Shown one piece after another: positions 1 to 12,043 of a stretch of DNA of 64,000 nucleotides. This DNA comes from Mercenaria mercenaria. Taxonomy: Eukaryota > Mollusca > Bivalvia > Venerida > Veneridae. Positions within the stretch are counted from its first letter, which is position 1, and the number at the start of each line of letters is the position of its first letter. Under the pieces are notes generated by a model. The model saw only the letters and a program-made list of their open reading frames with translations, had not been told where the DNA came from and did no database searches. Both the position numbers and the translations under genes were made by a program. The DNA is taken from NCBI RefSeq assembly GCF_021730395.1, contig NC_069377.1, positions 68,525,001-68,589,000 of the forward strand. The letters are read 5' to 3'.

Positions 1-421
1 GCGATAGAGACTGTTTTTTTCAACTGATTTTTATGAAATTTGGTCAGGATGATTGCCTTAATGAAATCTAGGTCGAATTTGAATATGGGTCATCTGAGGT
101 CAAAAACTAGGTCACTTTGTCAAATCAAAGAAAAAACTTATGTATGTGATAGAGGCTGTATTTTTCAATTGATCTTCATGAATTTTGGTCAGAATGATTG
201 CCTTGATAAAATCTAGGTCGAGTTTGAACATTGGTCATCTAGGGTCAAAATCATATCTAAGAAAATGCTTGTTTTATCACAAGAGACCAATTTTTAGGTC
301 CAATCTTAATGAAAATTGGTCAGAATGTTTGTTTCCATGAAATCACTAGGTCAAACATGTTTTACACTGTTATGGTGTGTTTCTTAGGTGAGCGACCTAG
401 GGCCATCTTGGCCCTCTTGTT
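1..421 (+). mobile_element. CTCTTGTT-ended element, left part outside window
   Basis: Two ~146-bp units (GCGATAGAGACTG and GTGATAGAGGCTG starts) are followed by AGGTGAGCGACC, an AGGGCCATCTTGGCCCT stem-loop and CTCTTGTT at 414-421. It appears inserted in the element whose 3' end is at 604. Lies in a BBS2 intron. Confidence 0.75.
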
Positions 422-604
422 TAAGATACATCCTTGAAATTTTGATGACATTCACAGTTTTGCACACAAATCGTAGAACTGAATTTCATTGACCATGAAT
501 GTGACCTACTGACTTTCTTAATATTTTATCATCAATTTGACAATTGAAACATGTAGCTCATATTACTCAGGTGAGCGATCCAGGGTCATCATGACCCTCT
601 TGTT
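422..604 (+). mobile_element. 3' end of the 40465-type element
   Basis: GACCATGAATGTGACCTACTGAC and the stretch to CATATTACTCAGGTGAGC match 41480-41661. It closes with AGGGTCATCATGACCCT (hairpin) and CTCTTGTT (597-604). The missing left part is cut off by the window edge and by the copy at 1-421. Confidence 0.75.
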
Positions 605-663
605 TCTAGAAATGTACTACTGATTGTTAATTAATGTATTTTGCATCATTTACATTGTTACAG

Positions 664-801
664 ATCATATTAAAGACAGATGACATGGATTTGGCCGGTG
701 ATGTGGTACAAGCACTTGCTAACTTTCTCAATCTAGATGATCTACATACAACTATAGACTATCCAGATGAAATGGAGAGACTTAGAGAAGTTCTTGTTAA
801 G
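664..801 (+). CDS. BBS2: BBS2 exon ([12 protein letters not shown]...VLVK)
   Basis: The acceptor is the cag at 661-663 and the donor GT is at 802-803. The 46 codons start and end in phase 0. The ATG at 634 in the same frame is intronic and is not a start. Confidence 0.93.
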
Positions 802-3800
802 GTCTGTAATGTAATACATGTATAATATTATATAGGGAAAGATCTTTTGCGAACCTTGGAAAGTTCCTGAAAACACAAATCAAGAGATCAAGAAAAGTCT
901 TTTAATTAAACAAAACCAAACTATTTCTCTGAGATGATCAAATCTATTTATTTCACTGAGCATATGCTCACTCTACTTTGATAATGTAGTGAAATATACT
1001 TATTTAAAATTTTAACACAAATTTATGTTTAAGTAATAAGTTGTCATTCAAAGAACTAGGCATCTAGCCAGTCAGTTGTAAAACTTATGTAAATAAATTT
1101 GGCCTACTTATACATTATATGGTGTGGTTATTTAACACGTATGTTCATAGATGGTATATTGTTAATGCTTGTTAGATGAGAGTATGAATCAGTCTGAGTG
1201 TTACGAGGTTAACAAACTCATTATAACAGCATTGTTATACAGGTAGATGAGTATCATGCAGTAAGACAGAAGTTGACAGCAGAGATGGCCGATCATTCTA
1301 ACTTGATACGTAGTCTTGTAGTCCGAGCTGAAGATGCTAGACTTATGGGCGATATGTAAGTTTTGAAATCACTGTTGTAATGTCTTAGGATACATTTTAG
1401 ATGATTCTTAGTCTTTTAATAGTTGATGAGTGATCAGTGCCTTTAGAACCCAGTTAAAAATATGAACAGGTAGTTTATAGTTTAAAATGTATTTGTTTGA
1501 CTTATTAAATCCATCAAATTACACAAAACAGTATCTTTTAAAGTAAAATGGTCTGATTTTAAGAACTGATATCAAAACTCTTTCAAAGGGCATGCCTCTA
1601 GATTTATATAATTTTTATTTTTAAACAAATTTTGTGTTTTGGTAAATGTTAACAAAATGGAAGAACACAAAGATTCAGTATCTATTAACAAAATCTCTCA
1701 AGTAGTCCGAACAGTTCGCAGTAATATATCAAATGCATTAGTCTTGTAAAAAATATTTGTAATATAGAAAGAAGTTAGTTAATTGCATCATACTGAGAAA
1801 ACTTTCAGCTGAAATAGTATTTATTTATGATTTTTAGCTCATCTGATTTTTTGAAAAAAAATGATGAGTTATTGTCATCACTTGAGCGGTTGTCGGCGTC
1901 GGCGTCGGCGTCTGCGTCGGCGTTGCCTGGTTAAGTTTTATGTTTAGGTCAGCTTTTCTCCTAAACTATCAAAGCTATTGCTTTGAAACTTGGAATACTT
2001 GTTCACCATCATAAGCTGACCCTGTATAGCAAGAAACATAACTCCATCTTGCTTTTTGCAAGATTTATGGCCCCTTTTGTACTTAGAAAATATCAGATTT
2101 CTTGGTTAAGTTTTATGTTTAGGTCAACTTTTCTCCTAAACTATCAAAGCTATTGCTTTGAAACTTGGAATACTTGTTCACCATCATAAGCAGACCCTGT
2201 ACATCAAGAAACATAACTCCATCTTGCTTTTTGCAAGATTTATTGCCCCTTTTGGACTTAGAAAATCAGTTTTCTTGGTTAAGTTTTATGTTTAGGTCAG
2301 CTTTTATCCTAAACTATCAAAGCTATTGCTTTAAAACTTGCAACACTTGTTCACCATCATAAGTTGACCCTGTATAGCAAGAAACATAACTCCGTCCTGC
2401 TTTTTGCAAGATTTATGGCCCCTTTTGGACTTAGAAAATATCAGATTTCTTGGTTAAGTTTTATGTTTAGGTCAACTTTTTCTCTTAAAGTATCAAAGCT
2501 ATTGCTTTGAAACTTGCAACACTTGTTCACCATCATAAGCTGACCCTGTACAGCAAGCAGCATAACTCCATCCTGCTTTTTGCAATAATTATTGCCCCTT
2601 TTGGACTTAGAAAATCATTTTCTTGGTTGAGTATTATGTTTAAGTCAACTTTTCTCATAAACTATCAAACCTATTGCTTTAAAACTTGCAACAGTTTTTC
2701 ACCATCATAAGTGGACACTGTACATCAAGAAACATAACTCTATCCTGCTTTTTGCAAGAATGATGGCCCTTTTTAGACTTAGAAAATCATGGGTAGGACA
2801 ATATTTCTATTACACAAAAAAAATCAGATGAGCGTCAGCACCCGCAAGGCGGTGCTCTTGTTGATAGATTATAGCAACTTCCATCTTGAAATTTCTGTGT
2901 ACACCAGGAGGGTACTCCCTACAGGCCTTCCGGCATTCCTACTTTTTTCTACTTTTTGATGAAAACCTCTTACTTCTCCTACTTGTTTGCTTGACATAAA
3001 AAGGAAAAGAATAAACAGCTTTTCAGTAGTTATATTTGCAGATGATGGACTCTTTATGTGTTGCTGGCAGTTTCTAGGGCCATTTGGTGCCTCCTGCAAT
3101 ACATTGCCTCATATTAATGTACCTATAATCCTACCAAACCATATGGGCATACTGATTCAAGCACAGAAACTGCCAGTCAAGACATCTGGCATCATCATTT
3201 TTAGTTGCCAATGTACAGGCCCAGATCCAGGGCCGGGCCGAGGGGACTCGTGCATCCCCCAGTTGGCTGAGAAGTGACCTATACTCATCAAAGATGCACC
3301 CTACTATTATGGCAAAGGAATATTTTTTCTCAAAATTAGGAGCCAGAAAACACCAGAGGCCACCATTTCATACCTGTATTTCAAAGTTTTCCAGGGGGAG
3401 GGCCCCTGACACCCCAGCCCCCAATCAAGAGGGGAGTAACTCCTCCATTACCTCAATTTTTAGACCTAAAAATGCACCAGAGGCCACCATTTCATGTCTG
3501 TATTTCAAAAATTTCCAGGGATGAGCCCCCCCCCCCCCCTCCCACCTAAAATGAGGGAAATACAACCACCAGTTTATGCACCAGAGGCCACCATTTCATA
3601 CCTGTATTTCAAAAATTTTCCAGGGGGAGATCCCCTCTGACCCCCCTTACATTTGCAAAGGCACCCCTCCAATACCTACCCACTCTCAGCTCTCGCTATG
3701 CGCCTCGGTGGTGACCTCTTCGTTCTAGACTGACCTGGTGTAGGTGCAGTTTTAACAGCTATTAAGGTGAACATTGCAAATTTTATGTTAATAACCTCCT

Positions 3801-6220
3801 ACCTTTTTGTCCGCAAACCTCCTGTTTTTTCCTACTTTTTTGTGTAGGGACCTCCTACTTTTCTCCTACATTTTTGCAAGCCCATGCTGGAAGGCCTGTC
3901 CCTATAAGCAAAATGTCAGTGGGTCTCGGCTGGGGAAATTGAAAATGCTGAGAAGCAGGGAATTTTGTTTTTAGCTTATAGCATTACAAGTTAAAACATT
4001 AATATATAATCTACATGTAACATGTTTGTGACATTTATTACCCAACTGTTTGTTTACAACTTCTAAAATTGCATTTCAAATTTTAACAAATGTCAGTCAG
4101 TTCAAAATATTTTGGTTACATTCCTTACTTTCCAATTGTAAACAACCAACAGCAGTGAGATAGTTTCTGGTTTACCAAGTACTGTTCACCGTTATTTAAT
4201 TTTGTATAAATTCAATAAGGAAATTGACCTTTTCCTTATTATCAAAGGTAACATAAAATTTTAGGTTACATTCTTGAAAGTTTATTAGTTAAACATGGAT
4301 ATTAAGTGTAAACATTCTGTAGGAATGTCACTGCTGTGTTTCTTACGTACAGGGCCTTGACATTTTTATGTATATATCCTGTGAAATCAGTTACATTCAT
4401 AGGGGAGTAATTATGTCTCCCACCACACAGTGGTGTGGGAGACATATTGATATACTCCTGTCTGTGTGTGTGCGTGTCTGTCTGTCTGTCTGTCTGTCAC
4501 AAATCTTGCCCGCACTCTTAAGTCAAACAGTTCTCATCCCATCTTCACCAAACTTGAACAAAATGTGTTTGGCAATAAGTCCTTGGCCAAGTTCGATAAC
4601 TAGCCAAATCAGCTCAGGCACTTCGGAATTATGGCCCTTGAATTACCGAAAATACTGATGCCAGTGATACAGGTCTTGATGCATGGTTGACTCAGATACA
4701 TAATGAAAGGCCATTTACTCCAAAACTTACTCCAAAGCTATCAAAGGTATATTTTCTGTGAGTAAACAGTATATAAAGACAGACTTACTATTCAGGTGAT
4801 TGGGCAGTTGTGGGAGACATGCGCTTTTCTCAAAAGCAGCTCTAGTTCTTGATGATTTCATGGTTGAGTTAATCGTGAAATTTTATACCAACAAATAAGT
4901 AAAATTCCCATTCATTCTATGATGAAAAAGTGAAAGCCATGAAATCATATCGCCATAAAACAGCAGTTTTGACAAAAAAAGACAAGGAATTATGTGCCCA
5001 CAAATTAAGTGATTTCACAATGTATGTTATGTAATACACAGTAACTGTGACCTTTTATTATATAATCAGGGGTAACATGAAGAAAGGTTATACAGAGTTA
5101 TACAACATGAATCGTGACTTGATCAATGGGTACAAGATACGGTGTGGCAATCATCAAGAGTTGTTGGCAGCTCTCAAACAAGTCAATCTCATCATACAGA
5201 AAGCAGGCAGAATGAGAGGTATACAACTACAAACATATTTATTTTGTTATACATAACTTTTTAAGTTCAAGGTCACATTGGCCAGGAACAGGTAAACAGT
5301 TTCTGGACGATAACTTGAGAACGCTTGGGACAAGGGTCATAAAAGATGATAGAGAGGTTCATTATGACCAGCAGATGACCCGTATTGATTTTGAAGTCAG
5401 TAGGTCAAAGGTCAAGGTTACAGTGACCCAGAACATTTAAACCGTTTCCAGACTATTACTTGAGAACGCTTTGGCCTAGGATCATGAAACTTGATAGGGA
5501 GGTTGGTCATGACCAGTAGATGATCCGTATAGATTTTGAGGTCAGTAGGCCAAAGGTCAAGGTCCCATTGACCCGGAACAGTTAAACCCTTTCCGGATGG
5601 TACCTTGAGAACGCTTGGGCCTAGGATCACATTGTAGATGTGGTATGTAGTTATGCATGCCATTTTGGTTTTAGGATCAATCTAAGCATTGCAGAGTTAA
5701 GGTTCTTATTTCCTCTAACAAAGTAGTATTGCAAGGTTTCAATGGAGGCTGATTTCTAGGAAACATTGTGTCATATGGTGTCATATACCTACCTACCTGC
5801 CTACAAGTAATATACATGTTACATGCAATTAAGTACATGTATATAAGCTTTTATGGATAATGTTATTTGTATTAACTAGTGGATACTTTTCAGCAAATTA
5901 AATTAAACTCCTCTGAAGCACACTCACGCCCCATATTTATATGACAGTTGTAGACCCTAAAATGGTTATAAAAGAAAGACAGCTTTTTACCTACAAGTCC
6001 CTGCACAATGAATATTCTTATTTGTGTGACTTAAACATGAATGACTTTAATTTCTTTAACTGACATGGATAATTCATTGAATGATCTTGTTTACCACTTG
6101 TTATTGTATCTTATTTCAGTGGGGAAATACAAGACACAGGTTGTGAATGCATGTAGAGCAGCCATCAAAAACAACAACGTTAATGCACTTTTCAAGATTA
6201 TCAAGACTGGAGGCAGCTGA
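664..6220 (+). CDS. BBS2: BBS2, BBSome subunit: last four coding exons
   Basis: This is the C-terminal part of Bardet-Biedl syndrome 2 protein, a subunit of the BBSome coat that moves membrane cargo to and from cilia. Exons are 664-801, 1243-1355, 5070-5218 and 6120-6220, all bounded by AG and GT. Junction phases are 0, 2 and 1 and keep one frame. The joined product has the stretches [43 protein letters not shown] and NALFKI, which I recall in the same order in vertebrate BBS2 (human: [48 protein letters not shown]). The reading ends KTGGS and a TGA at 6218-6220, close to the human end. The N-terminal beta-propeller exons lie left of the window. The third intron position (1356-5069) is 3.7 kb and holds two repeat elements. 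Identity is near certain; exon ends are read from splice consensus. Confidence 0.95.
1243..1355 (+). CDS. BBS2: BBS2 exon (VDEYHAVRQ...DARLMGD)
   Basis: The acceptor is the cag ending at 1242 and the donor is GTAAGT at 1356. The exon ends with two bases of a Met codon that is completed by the first base of the next exon. It carries the conserved [11 protein letters not shown] block. Confidence 0.93.
1836..2862 (+). mobile_element. CTCTTGTT-ended repeat element with five ~175-bp tandem units
   Basis: The left end follows TTTT and reads AGCTCATCTGATTTTTT. Near the right end the same sequence returns inverted (AAAAATCAGATGAGC, 2819-2833). A GC-rich stem-loop and CTCTTGTT (2855-2862) close the element. 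A run of GTCGGC steps lies near 1890-1925. Between are about five copies of a 172-178 bp unit, with GGTTAAGTTTTATGTTTAGG near 1929, 2103, 2275, 2453 and a diverged copy near 2626. There is no coding capacity. The layout resembles non-autonomous Helitron/Helentron-like elements of bivalves with internal tandem repeats; that class is my inference from architecture. It lies in a BBS2 intron. Confidence 0.8.
2921..3900. mobile_element. Terminal-inverted-repeat element with ~125-bp internal repeats
   Basis: ACAGGCCTTCCGGCAT at the left is answered by ATGCTGGAAGGCCTGT at the right, about 16 bp of near-perfect inverted repeat. Inside, the block GAGGCCACCATTTCATACC and its surroundings recur near 3355, 3480 and 3580, each followed by a C-rich run. 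No transposase is visible. It is probably a non-autonomous DNA transposon; superfamily unknown. Confidence 0.6.
4411..4847 (+). mobile_element. Short element starting with a GTCTCCCAC hairpin
   Basis: It opens with a strong hairpin (4412-4446, TATGTCTCCCAC against GTGGGAGACATA), then a TG/TCTG run (4455-4498). GTGGGAGACAT recurs at 4810-4820. A second small stem-loop (GCTTTTCTCAAAAGC) is followed by CTCTAGTT, a variant of the CTCTTGTT end seen elsewhere here. No ORF of note. Confidence 0.6.
5070..5218 (+). CDS. BBS2: BBS2 exon ([17 protein letters not shown]...GRMR)
   Basis: The acceptor is the cag at 5067-5069. The first base completes a split Met codon. The donor GT is at 5219. It carries [12 protein letters not shown], the most conserved C-terminal stretch of BBS2. 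Confidence 0.94.
5265..5635. repeat. ~145-bp tandem repeat, 2.5 units, in BBS2 intron
   Basis: Units carry CTTGAGAACGCTT near 5312, 5459 and 5601, followed by a stretch on GACCAG and TCAAGGT. The same family lies at 15110-15520. The minus ORF at 5418-5663 is only a reading of this repeat. Confidence 0.75.
6120..6220 (+). CDS. BBS2: BBS2 terminal coding exon with stop codon
   Basis: The acceptor is the cag at 6117-6119. With the last base of the previous exon the first codon is GTG, giving [17 protein letters not shown] and ending FKIIKTGGS with TGA. Human BBS2 has RVGKPKNQVITACRDAI at the same place. Confidence 0.95.
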
Positions 6221-6995
6221 GAATTGTGTGAAAATAACAACTGAATCATGTTCACATGTCCTTTAAATGACATTTACAAAACATTCCGTCCATATCATAA
6301 TGTTGCTATCTCATTGTTAAACTGAAATGAAGGAATTCGGCAAACAGAAATATGTTAAGTGTATTATTTTCTATTCCAGTTTTAATGTTCTGACAGGGTG
6401 TATAACTGGAATTAGATTCACTGTATCTGTTCCTATATATCTGTTATTGTTATTGTCTGCCCTATCTATCTGGAGTCTCCCTCATCATTGCGGCTTTCAG
6501 GCCCACCATGCATTGTGTCGAGCAGTTTGCACGTCAGTAACTGGTTTTAACCAGATGTTAATCTTGTACCCCCACGATCAGGATCAAAGCGGAGGTTACA
6601 CCCTTGAGGGGCACCTTTGACCTTCCTCTACCAAATCACCTTCAGACAGTTGTTAGAGAGAACTTTGAAATCCAAGTCAGAGAAACCCAATTGATTTTGT
6701 TATTCAGTTATCTAAACACGTAACAAAAATCTCCCCTTTAAAGAAGTGTTTATACTCTTATTGTGTCAAATCTCATTTTATCAAGGATTTTTATATTGTA
6801 TCTCAACTCATGTATGTTGTTTATTAATTTATTTTTCTGTAAAACTGTGATATTTGTTCAGGTTCTGAATACTGTGCTTGTAAAGTGTCCAGATATACAT
6901 CAAAATGAAAAATGATTTTTGATATTTTTGTGATCTAGTAATGGTAAAATGAATATGTATGTACTGCATAATAAAGAAGATACTGACCTGAAAAG
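6221..6995 (+). other. Probable BBS2 3' UTR with AATAAA
   Basis: After the stop there is no further coding signal. An AATAAA hexamer at 6970-6975 would place the polyA site near 6990, giving a 3' UTR of about 770 bases. The cleavage site itself is inferred. The plus ORF at 6327-6620 falls in this UTR and resembles no protein I know. Confidence 0.6.
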
Positions 6996-7157
6996 ATTAA
7001 ATTTCCTCTTTCGTCTTTTCTCAGATATAAGAAAACTTTACAAAGAAAGTTGTGTAAATCATGTTATAACCTAATATCATTCTATACCAGAAATTGACCC
7101 AGTCTTAACAAACCAGGTTTGGTAAGTAATGAACAACAGTTCATCACATCATGGAAG

Positions 7158-8464
7158 AACAAGAGCTGTCCGTAAGACAGCCAAGCTCGACTATTCGAAA
7201 TATTGTCACAGAAGCAGGAAATTATTACCCAAAATGTTAAATATCAAGAGTTTTAAGTTCGAAAGGGGACATAATCTGACCAAAATACATATCAGAGTTA
7301 TGGGACTTGTTGCTATCAACTAGTTTTATAACCCCGAAGAAACATGTTAAGTTTCAATTCAATATCTGCATTAGTTTTGGGGATAGTAACTTGCATGTAA
7401 AACTTTAACCAGAATTTTCTAAGTCCAAAAGGGGGCATAATTTGCTCAAAATACATGTTAAGAATTATGGAACTTGACCCAGTGAGGTTGGTAATTGACC
7501 TAGAAAAAGAATAAATAAGTTTCAAAGCTATATGCCTTTTGGTAATAGCTGTGTGTACTTGCACGCAAAACTTTAACCAGGATTTTCTAAGTCCAAAAGG
7601 GGGCATAACATGTCAGAGTTATGGGACTTGGTGCTATCAACTAGTTTTATAACCCCGAAGACAAATGTGAAGTTTCAATTTAATATCTGTAGTAGTTTTG
7701 GAGACAGTTACTTGCATGTAAAACTTTAACCAGGATTTTCTAAGTCCAAAAGGGGGCATAATTTGCCCAAAATACATGTCAGAGTTTTGGGACTTGACCA
7801 AGTGAGGTAGGTATTTGATCTAGAAAAAGAAAAAATAAGTTTCAAATCTGTATGCCTTTTAGTAATAGCTGTATGTACTTGCATGCAAAACTTTAACCAG
7901 AATTTTCTAAGTCCAAAAGGGGGCATAATTTGCCCAAAATACATGTCAGAGTTATGGGACTTGACCCAGTGAGGTAGGTAATTGATCTAGAAAAAGAAAA
8001 AATAAGTTTCAAATCTATATGCCTTTTAGTAATAGCTGTATGTACTTGCACGCAAAACTTTAACCAGAATTTTCTAAGTCCAAAAGGGGGCATAATTTGG
8101 CCAAAATGAAGGTCAGAGTTATGGGACTTGGTGCTATCAACTAGTTTTATAACCCCGAAGACACGTGAAGTTTCAATTCAATATCTGCATTAGTTTTGGA
8201 GATAGTAACTTGCATGTAAAACTTTAACCAGAATTTTCTAAGTCCAAAAGGGGGCATAATTTGCTCAAAATACATGTTAGAGTTATGGAACTTGACCCAG
8301 TAAGGTTGGTAATTGACCTAGAAAAAGAATAAATAAGTTTCAAAGCTATATGCCTTTAAATGATAGCTGTATGTACTTGCATGCAAAAACTTAACCAAGG
8401 TGTGACGCCGACGCCGACGCCAGGGTGAGTAGAATAGCTAGACTATTCTTCGAATAGTCGAGCT
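7158..8464 (-). mobile_element. CTCTTGTT-ended element, TCGACTATTCGAA family, minus orientation
   Basis: Read on the minus strand it starts AGCTCGACTATTCGAA (from 8464), runs through GGCGTCGGCGT steps and tandem units, and ends with the inverted GCTCGACTATTCGAA partner, a GCTGTC/GACAGC stem-loop and CTCTTGTT (7165-7158). The core alternates two related units of about 145 bp: one with ATAACCCCGAAG and AATATCTGCATTAG, the other with GACCTAGAAAAAGAA. Both share TTTCTAAGTCCAAAAGGGGG. Several short minus ORFs here read the repeat and are not genes. Confidence 0.85.
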
Positions 8465-8778
8465 AAAAATACATATGTTTGTAGTAACTTTTTGTAAGTT
8501 AATGGAACAATATTGTTTATCAACAAAATTGCATTTTGAAAGACAGCTGTATCCTGTCAGTGTTTTAAGGTGAAAGGAGAAAATAACTTTATAAATACCG
8601 TGGTTTAAATTAGGTTGTACACTTCAAATTATTGCCATTCTGTCTTCTGAAATGTTTCATTTACCGGTAATTCTGCACAGACAAATGCGAAGGGCAGATT
8701 GAAAAGTATTTAGCATAAAATTAATGTTATTGTGCTATGCACTTTCTCTCATGACGTGTATCGATATGTAAAGTTCCT

Positions 8779-8996
8779 TTATACCCCAGTCACACATATG
8801 GCGCGGATAGCTACATCTAGCCACGGATAGAAACGTAGTCATCCGTATCGATCCATACCTGAGCCATACCTTAAATTAGTAATCCGTATCAGTCTGTACC
8901 AATCCGTATGGCTCAGGTACGGATTGATATAGATTACTACGTTTCTATCCGTGGCTAAATGTTGCTATCCGTGCCGTATGTGTGACTGGGGTATAA
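8779..8996. mobile_element. Fold-back MITE, ~218 bp
   Basis: Almost the whole segment is one inverted repeat. The left arm begins TTATACCCCAGTCACAC and the right arm ends GTGTGACTGGGGTATAA. Inner blocks such as GGATAGAAACGTAGT and ACTACGTTTCTATCC also pair. No ORF. A likely non-autonomous DNA transposon. Confidence 0.85.
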
Positions 8997-9548
8997 TATT
9001 CCCTTTGTCATTTGCGGCTATTGACGGGATAGATTTCGAAAAAATAAACAGGTAGATAATTGAAAAAAATGTTCAAAATAGAATTATGGTTCTTGCAGTC
9101 TGCACTTGCTCTCATTGCCATCAAACATGCCAAATTCCATTAAATTCTTTTCAGCTATTTTCTGGTTATGAATGAATGTTTGTGTTTTATGCAGGAAAAA
9201 GGAAACACAAACAGATTTCCAAAGCATAAAGCAGTTTATTTCAGTAATAGCAAAGACATAAAAAAGCAAAAGCTGACCAAATTTAGCTGTCACAAATAAA
9301 AGGTGTCTAAAATAGCAAAATAAAAATGTCTTTAAATTCTCTCCAACTTGCAAGCAAGAACAAAACCTTAAAGCACTATTCTTCAAAGGCAGTGTCAATG
9401 AAGTAAACAAATGTATAAACTGATATTCACTAAGTTGATATCTTATGACAGTGGCATAAACTTCAGCTTAATATCTTCAATGTTTTGCTGTGTTTTTACA
9501 GTGTGACAAATGCAAAGTGTTTTTATTGGTAACAAGGCAGTCTGAAAG

Positions 9549-10554
9549 ACAGCTAAATCCCCCGCCACTGCTATGGATAGTGAAAGGGTAAACCTTTGAT
9601 TTTAGCTGTGACCTTGACCTTGAACTGACATGGCTGACTCATGAATTCTGCAAGTCTTGCTTGATGAGGTGATCATTTGACCAAAGTTTCATGAAATCAA
9701 GGGGTTTAGATATACAGAGCTGAAACCTTTTACCTTCAGTTGTGACCTTGACCTTGAGTTGACATGGATGACTCATGAGTTCTTGATGAGGTGATCATTT
9801 GACCCAAGTTTGATGAAAATCCTTCAAGGGGTTAAGGAGATACAGAGTGGACACAAAATGGAAGGCTCAAACCTTCGACCCTTAGTTGTGACCTTGACCT
9901 TGAGCTGGCATGGTTGACTCATAATTTCTGCACATCGTTCTGATGAGGTAATCATTTGACCCAAGTTTGATGAAAATCCTTCAAGGGGTTTTGGAGATAT
10001 AGAGCGGACACAAAATGGAAGGCTCAAACCTTTGACCCTAAGTTGTGACCTTGACCTTGAACCGGCATGACTGACTCATGGGTTCTGCACATCGTCTTGA
10101 TGAGGTGATCATTTGACCCAAGTTTTATAAAATTCCTTCAAGGGGTTTAAGATATATAGAGCGGACACAAAACGGAAGGCTCAAACCTTTGACCTTGAGT
10201 TGTGACCTTGACCTTGAGCCGGCATGGCTGACTCATGGGTTCTGCACATCGTCTTGATTAGGTGATCATTTGACCCAAGTTTTATAAAATTCCTTCAAGG
10301 GGTTTAGGAGATATAGAGCGGACACAAAATGGCAGGCTCAAACCTTTGACCTTGAGTTGTGACCTTGACCTTGAACCGACAAGGCTGACTCATGGGTTCT
10401 GCACATCGTCTTGATAAGGTGATCATTTGACCCAAGTTTCATGAAAATCCTTCAAGGGGTTTAGGAGATATGGACTGGACACGATTTTGTTACGGACAGA
10501 TGAAAGGACGGACGCAGACCATTCCTATAATCCCTCCGCCACGGTGGGGGATTA
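9549..10554. mobile_element. Tandem-repeat element, six ~157-bp units
   Basis: TGTGACCTTGACCTTGA marks units near 9607, 9741, 9886, 10043, 10201 and 10359, each carrying TGATCATTTGACC and CCTTCAAGGGGTTT. The left border region has AAATCCCCCGCCACTG and the right has CCGCCACGGTGGGGGATT, so both ends share a CCGCCAC core and the right end forms a hairpin. No coding capacity. Lies between BBS2 and the BPL_N gene. Confidence 0.75.
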
Positions 10555-11899
10555 ACTACTGACCAAATCTTACCTTGTATTTCTTAAAGTTACAAACATG
10601 ACACAATCTTGATTTTTTAACAGTTTCTGATGATAATGAATTTTGAAAGTCATTCTCTTGGCCTTAGAAAATATCTTTGCAATGTCAGAAAATAAGCATT
10701 TCTTATAGTGAACAAAGTTCCCTGTATAGTTTATTAGTGCCTTATCCATTGACATGGTTTTGGTGATTATATTTTTGCACCTTGTCTGTCATTCTGTCAT
10801 TGCCTTGTCATCAGTCAAGGGCTTTTGATATAACTTGGCATAAATGTTCCCCATATGTGATGGTATGCCCTGCACAAACTCAGACCCCTAACTTAAAGGT
10901 CAAGGTCATATTAAGATATCACAGATTTAAGGTAATTTGTTTTACCTTTTTATTACCTATCCATGGATGTAAATTCTAATAATTTGGCACAACTGTTCAC
11001 CAGAACAAGGCGATGTTTCCCATGCAAGGCCTTTGCCCTTCACTAAGGTAGGTCATACTCAAAGATAAAATAATTTAAATTGAAGATAACTTCTTAAACA
11101 GTTTTTGAAATCTGCATCAAATATTTTCTATATGAAAATCCCAATTTACTGTATAAAATGTTAGAAACAGAACAGAGACCAGAGACATTTTAATAACCAG
11201 ATTTTCTTCCCTTTAAAATCAAATGAAAATTAATTTATATTACCTCCATTTTATTGCTAAATTCAACTTTTATTTTCAACAATAAAGCAAATTAGCTTTT
11301 TTTCTCTATTGATCCTTGATAATTGATTAAAGTAATAACAAATCATGGAAATAAATGAAATATGCAAATAAGTGTTTAGCAACCATTCAGATACAATGCC
11401 AGTAAAAGTGAGGTATAATATTATATATCTGAAACAGTTTTCCAAAACTGCACTCTTCACACCAGTAGGAGACTTAGTATTGCCTGCAAATACTTCCTTC
11501 ACTTAATGTGAACAATATTGTTCAATAAGGCCAAAAGCATACTATGCATAGAACACAATAATAAATTTGCAGACAAAGCAGATATCTCAAAGCAGATTTG
11601 CACAGAAACTATAGTATTACTTTTCTTTGTAATTGAACGATAAAAAATAATTCAGTTAACACATTTGGCAATAACACCTTTGCAACAAAATTGTTCAGGA
11701 AAAATAAAGCTCCTCAAATGTCATGTACATTATGGTATATTGAAATGAAGTAAAAAGCAATCTTAAAATGTATAGCACATTTATCTACCAAACAGAGATG
11801 CACAGAGACAATTATTCAAAAATGAAGAAAAAAAACTCAGAATTATCCTTTTATAACAGGTTTTAAACTTAAATATTAAACATTTTGTGTAGATCTCTC

Positions 11900-12043
11900 T
11901 TCTTTACAAAAGCAATTATTTCTTGTAAACTTTTTCTTCCTTGAAATCACCAAACAAGCTTTATTTTACTGCCTCCCTTCAATATGTTTTAACTTTATTT
12001 TTGAAACATTATTAAACAGATTGTTGAAAAGGGTGCACTATTT
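11900..12043 (-). other. 3' UTR of the BPL_N gene with polyA signals
   Basis: On the minus strand, AATAAA hexamers lie about 45 and 80 bases past the stop (complement of 11994-11999 and 11960-11965). They support transcript ending here, so the protein really stops without a ligase domain. The rest of 10555-11900 shows nothing I can name. Confidence 0.55.

Noticed and set aside
7316-8093. Three minus ORFs with the shared peptide PPFGLRKFWLKF
   Set aside because: The shared peptide comes from the tandem DNA repeat of the 7158-8464 element, not from a gene family. Similar peptides in 1983-2710 have the same cause.
9084-9410. 108-codon minus ORF
   Set aside because: Hydrophobic, low-complexity reading in AT-rich DNA with no recognised motif, splice context or codon pattern.
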